Source: Collinsella sp.
GTDB taxonomy: Bacteria > Actinomycetota > Coriobacteriia > Coriobacteriales > Coriobacteriaceae
Assembly: GCA_019413925.1 (NCBI GenBank)
Contig: DXMY01000048.1
Span: 1 to 33,521, forward strand
Direction of reading: 5' to 3'
DNA length: 33,521 bases
Part shown: one piece after another, positions 1 to 7,983 of the stretch
Layout: every line of letters starts with the position of its first letter
How positions within the stretch are numbered: position 1 is the first letter of the stretch
The notes under the pieces: model-generated
Told to the model about the DNA's origin: nothing
Databases searched by the model: none
What the model saw: the letters and a program-made list of their open reading frames with translations, nothing else
Position numbers and translations under genes: made by a program

Positions 1-73
1 TTCTTGGGGCATCGCCTTTCCTTCCATTCGTCACCTTCATTACTCCAACGACGAATTCTAGGCGGTGTCCCCT

Positions 74-113
74 CCCTTTCAAGAAAGGGCGGAGGCGGGG
101 CATGCCCCGCCTC
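74..113. other. Two adjacent hairpins at the left edge
   Basis: Positions 74-89 form a 7-bp stem (CCCTTTC/GAAAGGG) with a 2-nt loop. Positions 92-113 form a perfect 22-bp palindrome centred on GGGGCATGCCCC. Neither is followed by a convincing T-run on either strand, so a terminator for a gene lying left of the window is possible but not shown. I see no credible coding sequence from 1 to 558. Confidence 0.5.
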
Positions 114-154
114 TTACACCACATCTCTGTGCGCTACCCCCCTTGCGATACCCT

Positions 155-374
155 CTGGGCAAAAAATGGCAAATATGAGTACTGTTACCAGTTTAGTAAC
201 AGCGAAATCTGGCTGAAATTGCCATCTTCCGCCAATTCCGAGCGTCATAAAGTCCCGAATCGCCATGTTTAGAGGGTTGATTATATCCAATCCGAATCGA
301 TTGGTCTTAAATACTTTCCAGATGATATGTTACCGCTCAAACCACAGTACTCATATTTGCCATTTTTTGCCCAG
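155..374. repeat. 220-bp element with perfect 31-bp terminal inverted repeats (copy A)
   Basis: The arms at 155-185 and 344-374 are exact reverse complements. Each contains the core CAAATATGAGTACTGT. Similarity between the arms continues inward more weakly (TTAGTAACAGC on the left). The interior carries a small hairpin (CCAATC at 287-292 with GATTGG at 299-304) and no credible gene. A related element lies at 30973-31210, with the same core but different arm bases that still match within that copy. It may be a non-autonomous MITE-like element or a structured regulatory repeat. No target-site duplication was identified. Confidence 0.8.
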
Positions 375-558
375 CGGGCTATTCGAGGGCAGCTCCCGGA
401 ATCTCCAGCCCGCCCCGCAGCCGCTAAAACCCACTCAATAACAGCTGCCACATTTTTTGGCACCAGCCAAACACCACTCACGGAGCCGCACTCCACTATC
501 ACCGAACTAAAATCAGAATCGGATGCCCAAAAAACCAAAATAACGTACCCTCATTTCA

Positions 559-3500
559 ATGAACTCCGACAAGAACGGCATTTACATGAGCACCGTCACG
601 CATCAATACGCCCTCATCGGGGACACGGTATTCCAATTCAAGGAAGCAGTCGTTCATGTATCTGAGCCGCACGGCCAAATCGTCATCTACAGCAATGGCC
701 CAGACATCCGTTACGCAACGCTCGAAGAATGGGAGAAAGCTGGCACATCTTTCGATAGACGGGCGCAGGTCGAGGGTATCGTCACCAGTGCGAGTCCAGC
801 GCGCGACAAACTGGAACTCTTTCGCAATCTCTTTACTGGCCGCAAAGATGTTTACGCTCATGGGTACCGCAGAAAAGACGGGGGAATCGGCTATACACCC
901 GCCTGCGCAAATGAGTGGAAGGCAGGCATTTGCCCCAAAGTAAATCGTCAGAAAACCAAATGCGCGGAATGCGGCAACCGCATCTTCCCCGAGCTGAGCG
1001 ATGCCGCGATCATCGCCCATTTTAAAGGCAACGACGACAGGCTCCGAGACGTCATAGGTCAATACGTTCTCGATAGTGACAGCAACACAAAAGTCCTGGT
1101 CATCGACTTTGACGGAGCCGATTGGAAAGAAGCGACAAACGCCATTCGGCTTGTCGCAAAAAACCATGGAATCGATGCTGCAGTCGAGCGATCGAGATCA
1201 GGTAACGGCGCACATGCCTGGTTTTTCTTCCTAGAACTCACCAGCGCAAAGATCGCGCGAGAATTTGGAAGCAGCCTTATCACCGAGGCGGCGGCGCTCA
1301 ACAAGACAATCACCTTTCAAGCTTTTGACCGAATGCTGCCCGCGCAGTCCACCATTCCTGAGGGCGGCTTCGGAAATCTCATAGCACTGCCTTTTCAAGG
1401 AAAAGCGCAGCGAAAAGGGAACAGTGTATTTGTTGACAAGCAATTTGAGCCCTTTCCCGATCAATGGCTTTACCTTTCGCAAATTCAGCTGATTCCACAT
1501 GCAACGGTGCAAAATCTGATCGAGAGCATCGAAAATAGGTCACATGGAATAGCAGCTGTTGCGGCGGTAAACACCGGTGTGCCACATTCCCAGAGACTGC
1601 GAAAGCGGCTTCCGCTCACACCGCGGGACTTCCCGTCATCGCTGTCCGTCACGCAGGCCGATATGCTCTATATCCCCGAAAAATCTCTGAGTCCCGCAGC
1701 TCAAATGGAAGTTCGCAGGCTTGCAACATTTGCCAACCCGGAATTCTTCCGTGCCCAATCAATGCACCAATCAGTATTCGGCAAACCGCGGTACATAGAC
1801 CTCAGCGAACTTAGAGATGGCTGCGTTGCGATTCCCAGAGGCTGTAAAGCTCAACTCGAGCGGCTGCTTCAAGAAGCCGGCGCTTCTGCTCACTATTCAG
1901 ACAAGCGCATGTCGGGCAATCCAATTGTGATGACATTTAAAGGGGCTCTTCGCCCTGAACAGCAAATTGCCGCCGAACAGATGCTCAACTATGAAGACGG
2001 GATCATGTCCGCGCCGACGGGTTTCGGGAAAACCGTCATTGGAGCCTATCTTATTGCTGCCATCGGTCTTCCAACGCTTGTCATCGTTCCCAAGACTGCG
2101 CTCATTGCCCAATGGAAATCCCAACTCGAACGATTTCTCGACATCACGGACAACAGAGAGCCCGTCCGAACCCCAAAGGGACGAATCAGCAAAAGACAGC
2201 CTCCGCTCATTGGGCAAATCGGAGGAGGCAAGACCGCCATAAGCCGTCTCATCGACATTGCTTCATTCCAGTCGCTATCCGGCAAGGATCCCCAAACCGG
2301 CGAGTCATTAGCCAAGGAGTTCGTTCGCGATTACAGTCTCATCATCTGTGACGAATGCCACCATGCGGCCGCGCCACGGCTTGAGCTTGTCCTCAAGTCC
2401 GCTCCAGCCAAATATGTATATGGCCTTTCCGCAACGCCCGAGCGTTCGGACGGACTCACGCGGGCACTCTCGATGCTCTGCGGCCCGGTTCGCTATGTCG
2501 TCGATCCAAAAACGCAAGCAATCCAGCAGGGGATTCAGCGCATTGTTAGACCGCGTTTCACCGGAATTCGATTACCCACCTACGAACCAGGAGCATCCTT
2601 TAACCAAATTCTCGATCTCCTGTGTGTACACGCCGCGAGAAACGAAGCAATTATCGAGGACGCCCTCGAGGCCGCATCAAACGGCCGGCATCCGCTTGTG
2701 CTATCTAAAAGAAAAAAGCATGCCGAAGAGCTATGCAGGCTACTTCAAAGCCGTGGACACGAACCCATACTCTTAACCGGAGAAATCGACGCCAAAGAAA
2801 GAAAAGCAATACTGAAGAGTCTTCCCAGCTTTGAGCATGAGCATCGAATCATCGTCGCAACTGAAAGTCTTCTGGGCGAGGGCTTCGACCTGTCTTACCT
2901 TGACACTTTGCTCATTGCCACTCCAATATCTTGGGACGGCAGCATAACGCAGCAGGCAGGTAGGCTACACAGAAGCCACGAGGGCAAACAGCGGGTTGAG
3001 ATATTCGACTATGTTGACCTGTCGATACCCATGTTCGCGCGCATGTATCAAAAGAGGCTCAAGACCTACGCCAAGCTGGGGTATGAAGTCTTTGCGGCAA
3101 ACGACAACAGACAGGACGATCGAAATATCCTCGTTAGGTCGGCAAGAGCCGCGGAGGCTTTAGTGAATGACATCGAGAACGCATCGAAAAGCATTTTTAT
3201 TGCCGCACCCTACGCGTCCGCCGCATGCCTTGAAAAGCTCGCCGCTGCACTCGCGGATGCCGCTACCCGTGGAATTGCCCTTGAGATTTCTATTGCTTCA
3301 ACTCCACGCGATGACGTGAAAGCGATTTTTGCCGAGATGAACGTCAACTATCTCATCAAAGCCGAAGGACGCCTGTGCGCATCAGTGATTGACGAGGAAA
3401 CTGTCTGGTACGGAGCTATTCCGTTGCTGGCTTTCCCAAAGAAAGAAGACTGCAGCATTCGTTTCAAAAGCAGCGAAGTCGCAGCCGAGCTTTTGAGCGA

Positions 3501-3570
3501 AATTCAGCGAAAAGTGGAACCGGAGGCCGCGGCGACGAACGGGGTACCCCCAGCAGTTGCGGTTAAATAG
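559..3570 (+). CDS. TOTE-type primase / SF2 helicase / degenerate PLD fusion protein
   Basis: This 1003-aa protein appears to be a DNA-handling conflict or defence protein. Residues about 83-310 match the archaeo-eukaryotic primase domain of the TOTE conflict system type. They include a four-cysteine cluster (C116, C125, C135, C138), the metal-binding pair D183/D185 in VIDFDG, and H219 in GNGAHAW. Residues about 460-820 form a superfamily 2 helicase: Walker A APTGFGKT at 485-492, DECH box at 598-601, SATP at 624-627, and motif VI QQAGRLHR at 798-805. Residues about 861-980 resemble the phospholipase-D nuclease domain often found on such helicases. In this copy the HxK...GSxN signature is lost: R938 and C940 replace H and K, and A953 and P955 replace S and N. 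No clear ribosome site marks the start, and ATG at 586 is an alternative. Codon use is more AT-rich than the neighbours, which suggests transfer. No partner gene was recognised. Confidence 0.88.
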   Translation: MNSDKNGIYMSTVTHQYALIGDTVFQFKEAVVHVSEPHGQIVIYSNGPDIRYATLEEWEKAGTSFDRRAQVEGIVTSASPARDKLELFRNLFTGRKDVYAHGYRRKDGGIGYTPACANEWKAGICPKVNRQKTKCAECGNRIFPELSDAAIIAHFKGNDDRLRDVIGQYVLDSDSNTKVLVIDFDGADWKEATNAIRLVAKNHGIDAAVERSRSGNGAHAWFFFLELTSAKIAREFGSSLITEAAALNKTITFQAFDRMLPAQSTIPEGGFGNLIALPFQGKAQRKGNSVFVDKQFEPFPDQWLYLSQIQLIPHATVQNLIESIENRSHGIAAVAAVNTGVPHSQRLRKRLPLTPRDFPSSLSVTQADMLYIPEKSLSPAAQMEVRRLATFANPEFFRAQSMHQSVFGKPRYIDLSELRDGCVAIPRGCKAQLERLLQEAGASAHYSDKRMSGNPIVMTFKGALRPEQQIAAEQMLNYEDGIMSAPTGFGKTVIGAYLIAAIGLPTLVIVPKTALIAQWKSQLERFLDITDNREPVRTPKGRISKRQPPLIGQIGGGKTAISRLIDIASFQSLSGKDPQTGESLAKEFVRDYSLIICDECHHAAAPRLELVLKSAPAKYVYGLSATPERSDGLTRALSMLCGPVRYVVDPKTQAIQQGIQRIVRPRFTGIRLPTYEPGASFNQILDLLCVHAARNEAIIEDALEAASNGRHPLVLSKRKKHAEELCRLLQSRGHEPILLTGEIDAKERKAILKSLPSFEHEHRIIVATESLLGEGFDLSYLDTLLIATPISWDGSITQQAGRLHRSHEGKQRVEIFDYVDLSIPMFARMYQKRLKTYAKLGYEVFAANDNRQDDRNILVRSARAAEALVNDIENASKSIFIAAPYASAACLEKLAAALADAATRGIALEISIASTPRDDVKAIFAEMNVNYLIKAEGRLCASVIDEETVWYGAIPLLAFPKKEDCSIRFKSSEVAAELLSEIQRKVEPEAAATNGVPPAVAVK

Positions 3571-3620
3571 GGACTGTTTTTGACTTATTAGCCGTCAATC
3601 AATCCCTATTCCACCGCAAC
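3556..3620. repeat. 18-bp-stem inverted repeat, member 1, overlapping the helicase stop codon
   Basis: Arms at 3556-3573 and 3603-3620 pair at 16 of 18 positions around a 29-nt loop that starts CTGTTT and ends CAA. The loop contains a 5-bp inner stem (TTGAC/GTCAA). The left arm encodes the last four residues and the stop codon of the helicase gene. Members with different stem sequence but the same geometry lie at 9793-9857 and, in the opposite orientation, 6602-6665. It could act as a terminator or 3'-end stabiliser; there is no long T-run directly after the stem. Confidence 0.75.
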
Positions 3621-3634
3621 TTAGAAATCGGCAA

Positions 3635-3943
3635 TCAGCCCTGCGGACCCTGGAACAGCTCCTCATGCGAGCCCATTCTGACCAGCCGGATCACAGGATT
3701 AGTCTTATGCGGTAAGTAGAGAACGACCACGTCGACCAAGCCATCGGATAGGTGGAAATCGATGTGGCCGTTGTAGTTTCCGCCCGGGTTTGAAAGCTCA
3801 TGGGCGCCATATTCCGCGGGAAGCGAACCGTGAGCTGCAAGCTCTGCGACTGCCGCCTTAAACTCACTCTTTAGCTGCGGATGCATGCGCATCGTTCGTT
3901 TGTAGTCCGCCTTAAATTGAGCCTCGACTTTAATCTCGAACAT
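3635..3943 (-). CDS. YafQ-family type II toxin (mRNA interferase)
   Basis: This 102-aa protein has the RelE/ParE-fold YafQ pattern: an N-terminal strand and the FKADYKR helix, a central H-rich strand (HIDFHLSD), and the terminal GSHEELF motif. In the family, these toxins cut mRNA on translating ribosomes. H64 and D67 in HLSD, and H93 in GSHEELF, line up with residues known to be important in E. coli YafQ. The gene starts 2 nt after the antitoxin stop codon, so the two are translationally linked. Length is normal for the family. Substrate codon preference cannot be told from sequence. Confidence 0.9.
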   Translation of the reverse strand: MFEIKVEAQFKADYKRTMRMHPQLKSEFKAAVAELAAHGSLPAEYGAHELSNPGGNYNGHIDFHLSDGLVDVVVLYLPHKTNPVIRLVRMGSHEELFQGPQG

Positions 3944-3945
3944 CG

Positions 3946-4245
3946 CTATTCCTCATCGAGGAATGACATAAGCTCATCAGCGTTGTTGAATGACGGGCTA
4001 TCGTCCGGCAAAATCCCCAGCTCATGAGCCTCGGCGATCACCATGGCACGCCTCGTCGCCTCGTTAGGCACCTCCGCCCTTCCTACAATCTCAAAAGGAA
4101 TCTTTCGCTGATTTACAAGCTGCCGAACGGCAAGATTGAGATAGGAATTGAGGCTGAGGCCGACCGAATCCAAGAACTCAGTCGCCTGCTCCTTGAGCCC
4201 CTCTTCGATGCGAACCGTCGTAGGCTTAACCGTTGCAGTAGACAT
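3946..4245 (-). CDS. RelB/DinJ-family antitoxin
   Basis: This 99-aa protein has an N-terminal ribbon-helix-helix region with TVRIEEGLKEQATEFLDSVG and GLSLNSYLNLAVRQLV. That is the DNA-binding and dimer module of the RelB/DinJ family. An acidic C-terminal tail (ADELMSFLDEE) should wrap and neutralise the toxin. The antitoxin precedes the toxin, the usual order, and in the family the pair represses its own promoter. An AT-rich promoter region with a TTGACA box lies upstream. The ribosome site GAGGAGG lies a few bases before the ATG. Confidence 0.9.
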   Translation of the reverse strand: MSTATVKPTTVRIEEGLKEQATEFLDSVGLSLNSYLNLAVRQLVNQRKIPFEIVGRAEVPNEATRRAMVIAEAHELGILPDDSPSFNNADELMSFLDEE

Positions 4246-4270
4246 ACGCGACCTCCTCGCCCTCGTCTTT

Positions 4271-4299
4271 TACATCAGTATACCCAATATAAATGTCAA
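4271..4299 (-). promoter_or_regulatory. Candidate promoter of the toxin-antitoxin operon
   Basis: On the minus strand, TTGACA (4294-4299) is followed after 17 nt by GATGTA (4271-4276). Between them lies TATACT, next to a GTATAC palindrome that could be an operator half-site for the antitoxin. The -10 match is poor, so the exact promoter is uncertain. Confidence 0.4.
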
Positions 4300-4359
4300 C
4301 CTGACGTTAGATAGCATCAGATTACCATGCATATTCATGTCGCTGTGGGCACGATTGCT

Positions 4360-5118
4360 CTACATCAACCCGCCGAGCGCAATGTCGACGGCCTCGTTGA
4401 AGTCGTCAGTAATGTGTACCAAATCCGGATCGAGCGGGCTGATCATACCGGCGTCCATCACCGGACCGTTAAGCCAGTCGAATAGGCCCTGCCAGTACTC
4501 GCTGCCTACCAGCACAAGCGGCATGCGCTTGACCTTGTGCGTTTGCACCAGTGTGAGCACCTCGAACATCTCGTCGAGCGTGCCAAACCCGCCGGGAAAC
4601 ACAATAGCGCCCGAACTGTACTTAACGAACATGGTTTTGCGCACAAAGAAGTAGCGGAAGTCCATGCCGAGGTTTACGTATTTGTTGAGCCCCTGCTCAT
4701 GCGGCAATTCAATGCCCAGGCCAACTGACTTGCCGTTGACACTCGCCGCCCCCCTGTTGGCCGCTTCCATGATGCCGGGGCCGCCACCGGTGATGACCGC
4801 CACGCCGCGCTGGGCAATCTTGCGCCCGACGGTACGCGCCGCCTTATAGAGCGGATCGGTCTTGGGCGTGCGGGCGCTACCGAAGATGGTCACCGCGGGT
4901 CCGAGCTCGGCAAGCGCGCCAAAGCCGTCGACAAACTCGGCCTGAATACGCAGCACGCGCCACGGATCGGCATGCAGCCAGTCGGTCGACTCCTCAGGCG
5001 CCAGCAGATTGGCATAGGTGTTGTCCTTAGGAATCATGGGGCCGCGCATGACCACGGGGCCGCGGCGGTACGTCTCGTCGTAGGCGGGCTCGCCCTCGAC
5101 GTTCTCATTCTTAATCAT
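4360..5118 (-). CDS. LOG-family protein (TIGR00730-type nucleotide phosphoribohydrolase)
   Basis: This is a 252-aa Rossmann-like LOG protein. Family members release free bases from nucleoside 5'-monophosphates; in plants and some bacteria this activates cytokinins. Visible motifs are VTIFGSARTP, GGGPGIMEAANRG, and the signature PGGFGTLDEMFE, which holds the catalytic Arg/Glu region. The start at 5118 (MIKNEN) is chosen because TAGGAG lies 7 nt upstream. The longer in-frame start at 5190 has no ribosome site. The N-terminal 70 residues before the core resemble the longer LOG variants of actinobacteria. The true substrate in this organism is unknown. Confidence 0.88.
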   Translation of the reverse strand: MIKNENVEGEPAYDETYRRGPVVMRGPMIPKDNTYANLLAPEESTDWLHADPWRVLRIQAEFVDGFGALAELGPAVTIFGSARTPKTDPLYKAARTVGRKIAQRGVAVITGGGPGIMEAANRGAASVNGKSVGLGIELPHEQGLNKYVNLGMDFRYFFVRKTMFVKYSSGAIVFPGGFGTLDEMFEVLTLVQTHKVKRMPLVLVGSEYWQGLFDWLNGPVMDAGMISPLDPDLVHITDDFNEAVDIALGGLM

Positions 5119-5331
5119 GGGTACTCCTATCGAGAAAAAGAAAAGCGAGCGGGGTCGACGCCATGCGCCAAACACCCGCCCGAACATCAACTAGTCGGTA
5201 TGGTACCCACGATGCATCATGCGCTTGCAAGGCATCGGTCAGCGGTCGCGCAGCCGGCGTCAGCGAATGTGACGAGCAGCTGCCGCTCAGCCTTTGCCGT
5301 TGCCCACGCTCTGCAAGCGTGTCTTTCGCCC

Positions 5332-6471
<1,140 letters not shown>

Positions 6472-6601
6472 AAACTGGAACTCCTTGGTTGCGGTTCATA
6501 CGCAGACCATTATACGGGCAACCCGCAAGGAGCACCGACTCGACAGAAACTGGCGCAAAGGGGACAGCAAACGAGCGTGGATTTTCGGACGATTACCTCA
6601 C

Positions 6602-6665
6602 GAGAGTGGATAATCTCCCACTTTGGCCCGAAACACAAACCAAAAACGGGAGATTATCCACTCTC
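6602..6665. repeat. 18-bp-stem inverted repeat, member 2
   Basis: Arms at 6602-6619 and 6648-6665 are perfectly complementary over 18 bp (GAGAGTGGATAATCTCCC). The 28-nt loop carries an inner TTTGG/CCAAA stem. Read on the minus strand it has the same layout as the members at 3556 and 9793, including GTTTTTGG at the loop start. It sits between tgt and the three-hairpin element behind the SDR gene. Confidence 0.8.
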
Positions 6666-6750
6666 ATGCGGCGGGTACTCATTTAAGTACGTCCCCAATG
6701 AGTGGAACTATTTACCAGCCACGCCAACGCCGATGTTTTGGCACCGACAG

Positions 6751-6893
6751 CGAAAACCCGCCAGAGCGAGCAAGGTGCCTTGAAACAAGGCGGCATAGAC
6801 CTTCTGGTCATGCCGCCCTCTTTGAATGACAAGTTGTCGCTCTGGTGACCGCGCAGCGTCGGCCGGTCCGTCGTTCGGTAGAACGGCGTAACC
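6751..6893 (-). repeat. Three-hairpin 3' element, copy 1 (behind the SDR gene)
   Basis: The element begins directly after the stop codon of the minus-strand SDR gene. It contains three nested or serial stems. A gene-proximal stem at about 6871-6888 (GTTC/GAAC core) has one mismatch. An outer stem pairs CCAGAGCGA (6761-6769) with TCGCTCTGG (6837-6845). An inner hairpin pairs GGCGGCATAGACC with GGTCATGCCGCC around a TTCT loop (6789-6817). A near copy lies behind queA at 9994-10133. Between 6472 and 6893 I see no gene; the rest of the gap holds inverted repeat member 2 and a fragment (ACGTCCCCAA near 6693) shared with the queA locus. Confidence 0.75.
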
Positions 6894-7694
6894 CTACGGA
6901 CGCTGGCCCATGCCACCCTCCAGGGTGACCGTCTCGCCGTTCATGTACTTAAAGTCGGGGCCGCAGAGCTGAACGACCACGCGGCCAATCTCCTTCTCGA
7001 CATCGCCGTAGTGGCCCGCCGGCGGCATATGAACGTTAGCCTTGAACGCCTCGGGATAGGCATCCTGGAAGTTCTCAAGCGCAGCAGTCCAAGCAAGCGG
7101 GCATACGATGTTCACGTTGATGCCGTCGGGACCCCACTCGTTGGCAGCGACGCGGGTCAGGCCGCGGATGCCCTCCTTGGCGGCGGCATAGCTGCACTGG
7201 CCATAGTTGCCAAACAGGCCGGCGCCCGAAGCAAAGTTGACCACGGAGCCCTTGGTCTCCTTCAGGTGCGGATAGGCCTTCTGCATGTACAGATAGGTGG
7301 CATACAGACCGGAGTAAATGGCGAGGTTGAACTGGTCCATGGTGTGATCGGCAATGGTCACACCCGAGGCGCTGGCCTGAGCGTTGTTAACGACGGCGTC
7401 GATGCGACCGAACTCCTCAATCGCCTTGTCGATAACGTTCTGCACGACGGCCTCGTTGTCCTGGCCGGCGGAGACATCGGCCTGAACAGGAAGAACCTTG
7501 ACGCCGTACTCAGCCTCGAGAGACTCCTTGGCGGCCTCGAGCTTGGCGACGTTGCGGCCGGTAATGACGAGGTTTGCGCCCTCCTTGGCAAAAGCGATAT
7601 CGATGCCGTAGCCGATGGAGCCAGCGGAGCCGTCCTTAAGCGTCGCCTTGCCGCCGCCGGTGATAATCACGGTCTTGCCAGTGAAAAGTCCCAT
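6894..7694 (-). CDS. SDR-family NAD(P)-dependent oxidoreductase, substrate unknown
   Basis: This 266-aa short-chain dehydrogenase has a Rossmann fold. The catalytic residues are visible: Ser in NFASGAG and Tyr/Lys in YAAAKEG. The NNAG motif reads NNAQ. The glycine-rich loop is unusual. About nine residues are inserted between TGGG and GSIGYGI, a layout closer to divergent SDRs of the enoyl-reductase type than to classical TGxxxGIG enzymes. AAAGGAC lies just upstream of the ATG. Coriobacteria use SDRs for bile acid and other steroid oxidations, but nothing here assigns a substrate. The gene stands alone, followed by a three-hairpin repeat. Confidence 0.85.
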   Translation of the reverse strand: MGLFTGKTVIITGGGKATLKDGSAGSIGYGIDIAFAKEGANLVITGRNVAKLEAAKESLEAEYGVKVLPVQADVSAGQDNEAVVQNVIDKAIEEFGRIDAVVNNAQASASGVTIADHTMDQFNLAIYSGLYATYLYMQKAYPHLKETKGSVVNFASGAGLFGNYGQCSYAAAKEGIRGLTRVAANEWGPDGINVNIVCPLAWTAALENFQDAYPEAFKANVHMPPAGHYGDVEKEIGRVVVQLCGPDFKYMNGETVTLEGGMGQRP

Positions 7695-7983
7695 AAGAAA
7701 GTCCTTTCAAATCACGACGGGCACGCCCGCCGACTGCGCGCACCCAAATTCACGCGCCAAAAGCTGAAATGCAACTTTAACGTGTTCAAGTGAAAAATAA
7801 AGACCGCAGCAGGCGAACGGCACAACGTTATTCGGCGAAGGGGATGTCAAGCACGAACCGGATAAAGAGACCGAATTTTTGTCATCCAAATGAGCCATCG
7901 AACACGTTTTGAAACTTTGCTGCGGCGCGCGGGATGTCGGCGCGAGACTTTATCATAGGGTGACAAACAACGATGAGGAGCAC
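7695..7983. other. Divergent intergenic region with 9-bp inverted sites
   Basis: This 289-bp gap separates the leftward SDR gene from the rightward coiled-coil gene. AACGTGTTC at 7779-7787 recurs inverted as GAACACGTT at 7900-7908, each roughly 80-90 bp from the start codon of its nearest gene. The pair could be operator sites for a shared regulator. A weak -10-like TATCAT lies near 7951. Nothing else is recognised. Confidence 0.3.

Noticed and set aside
281..665. Short frames reading through inverted-repeat element A
   Set aside because: They translate the repeat arm (KMANMSTVT or KNGKYEYC on the two strands). The same peptides appear at copy B, so they reflect repeat DNA rather than genes.
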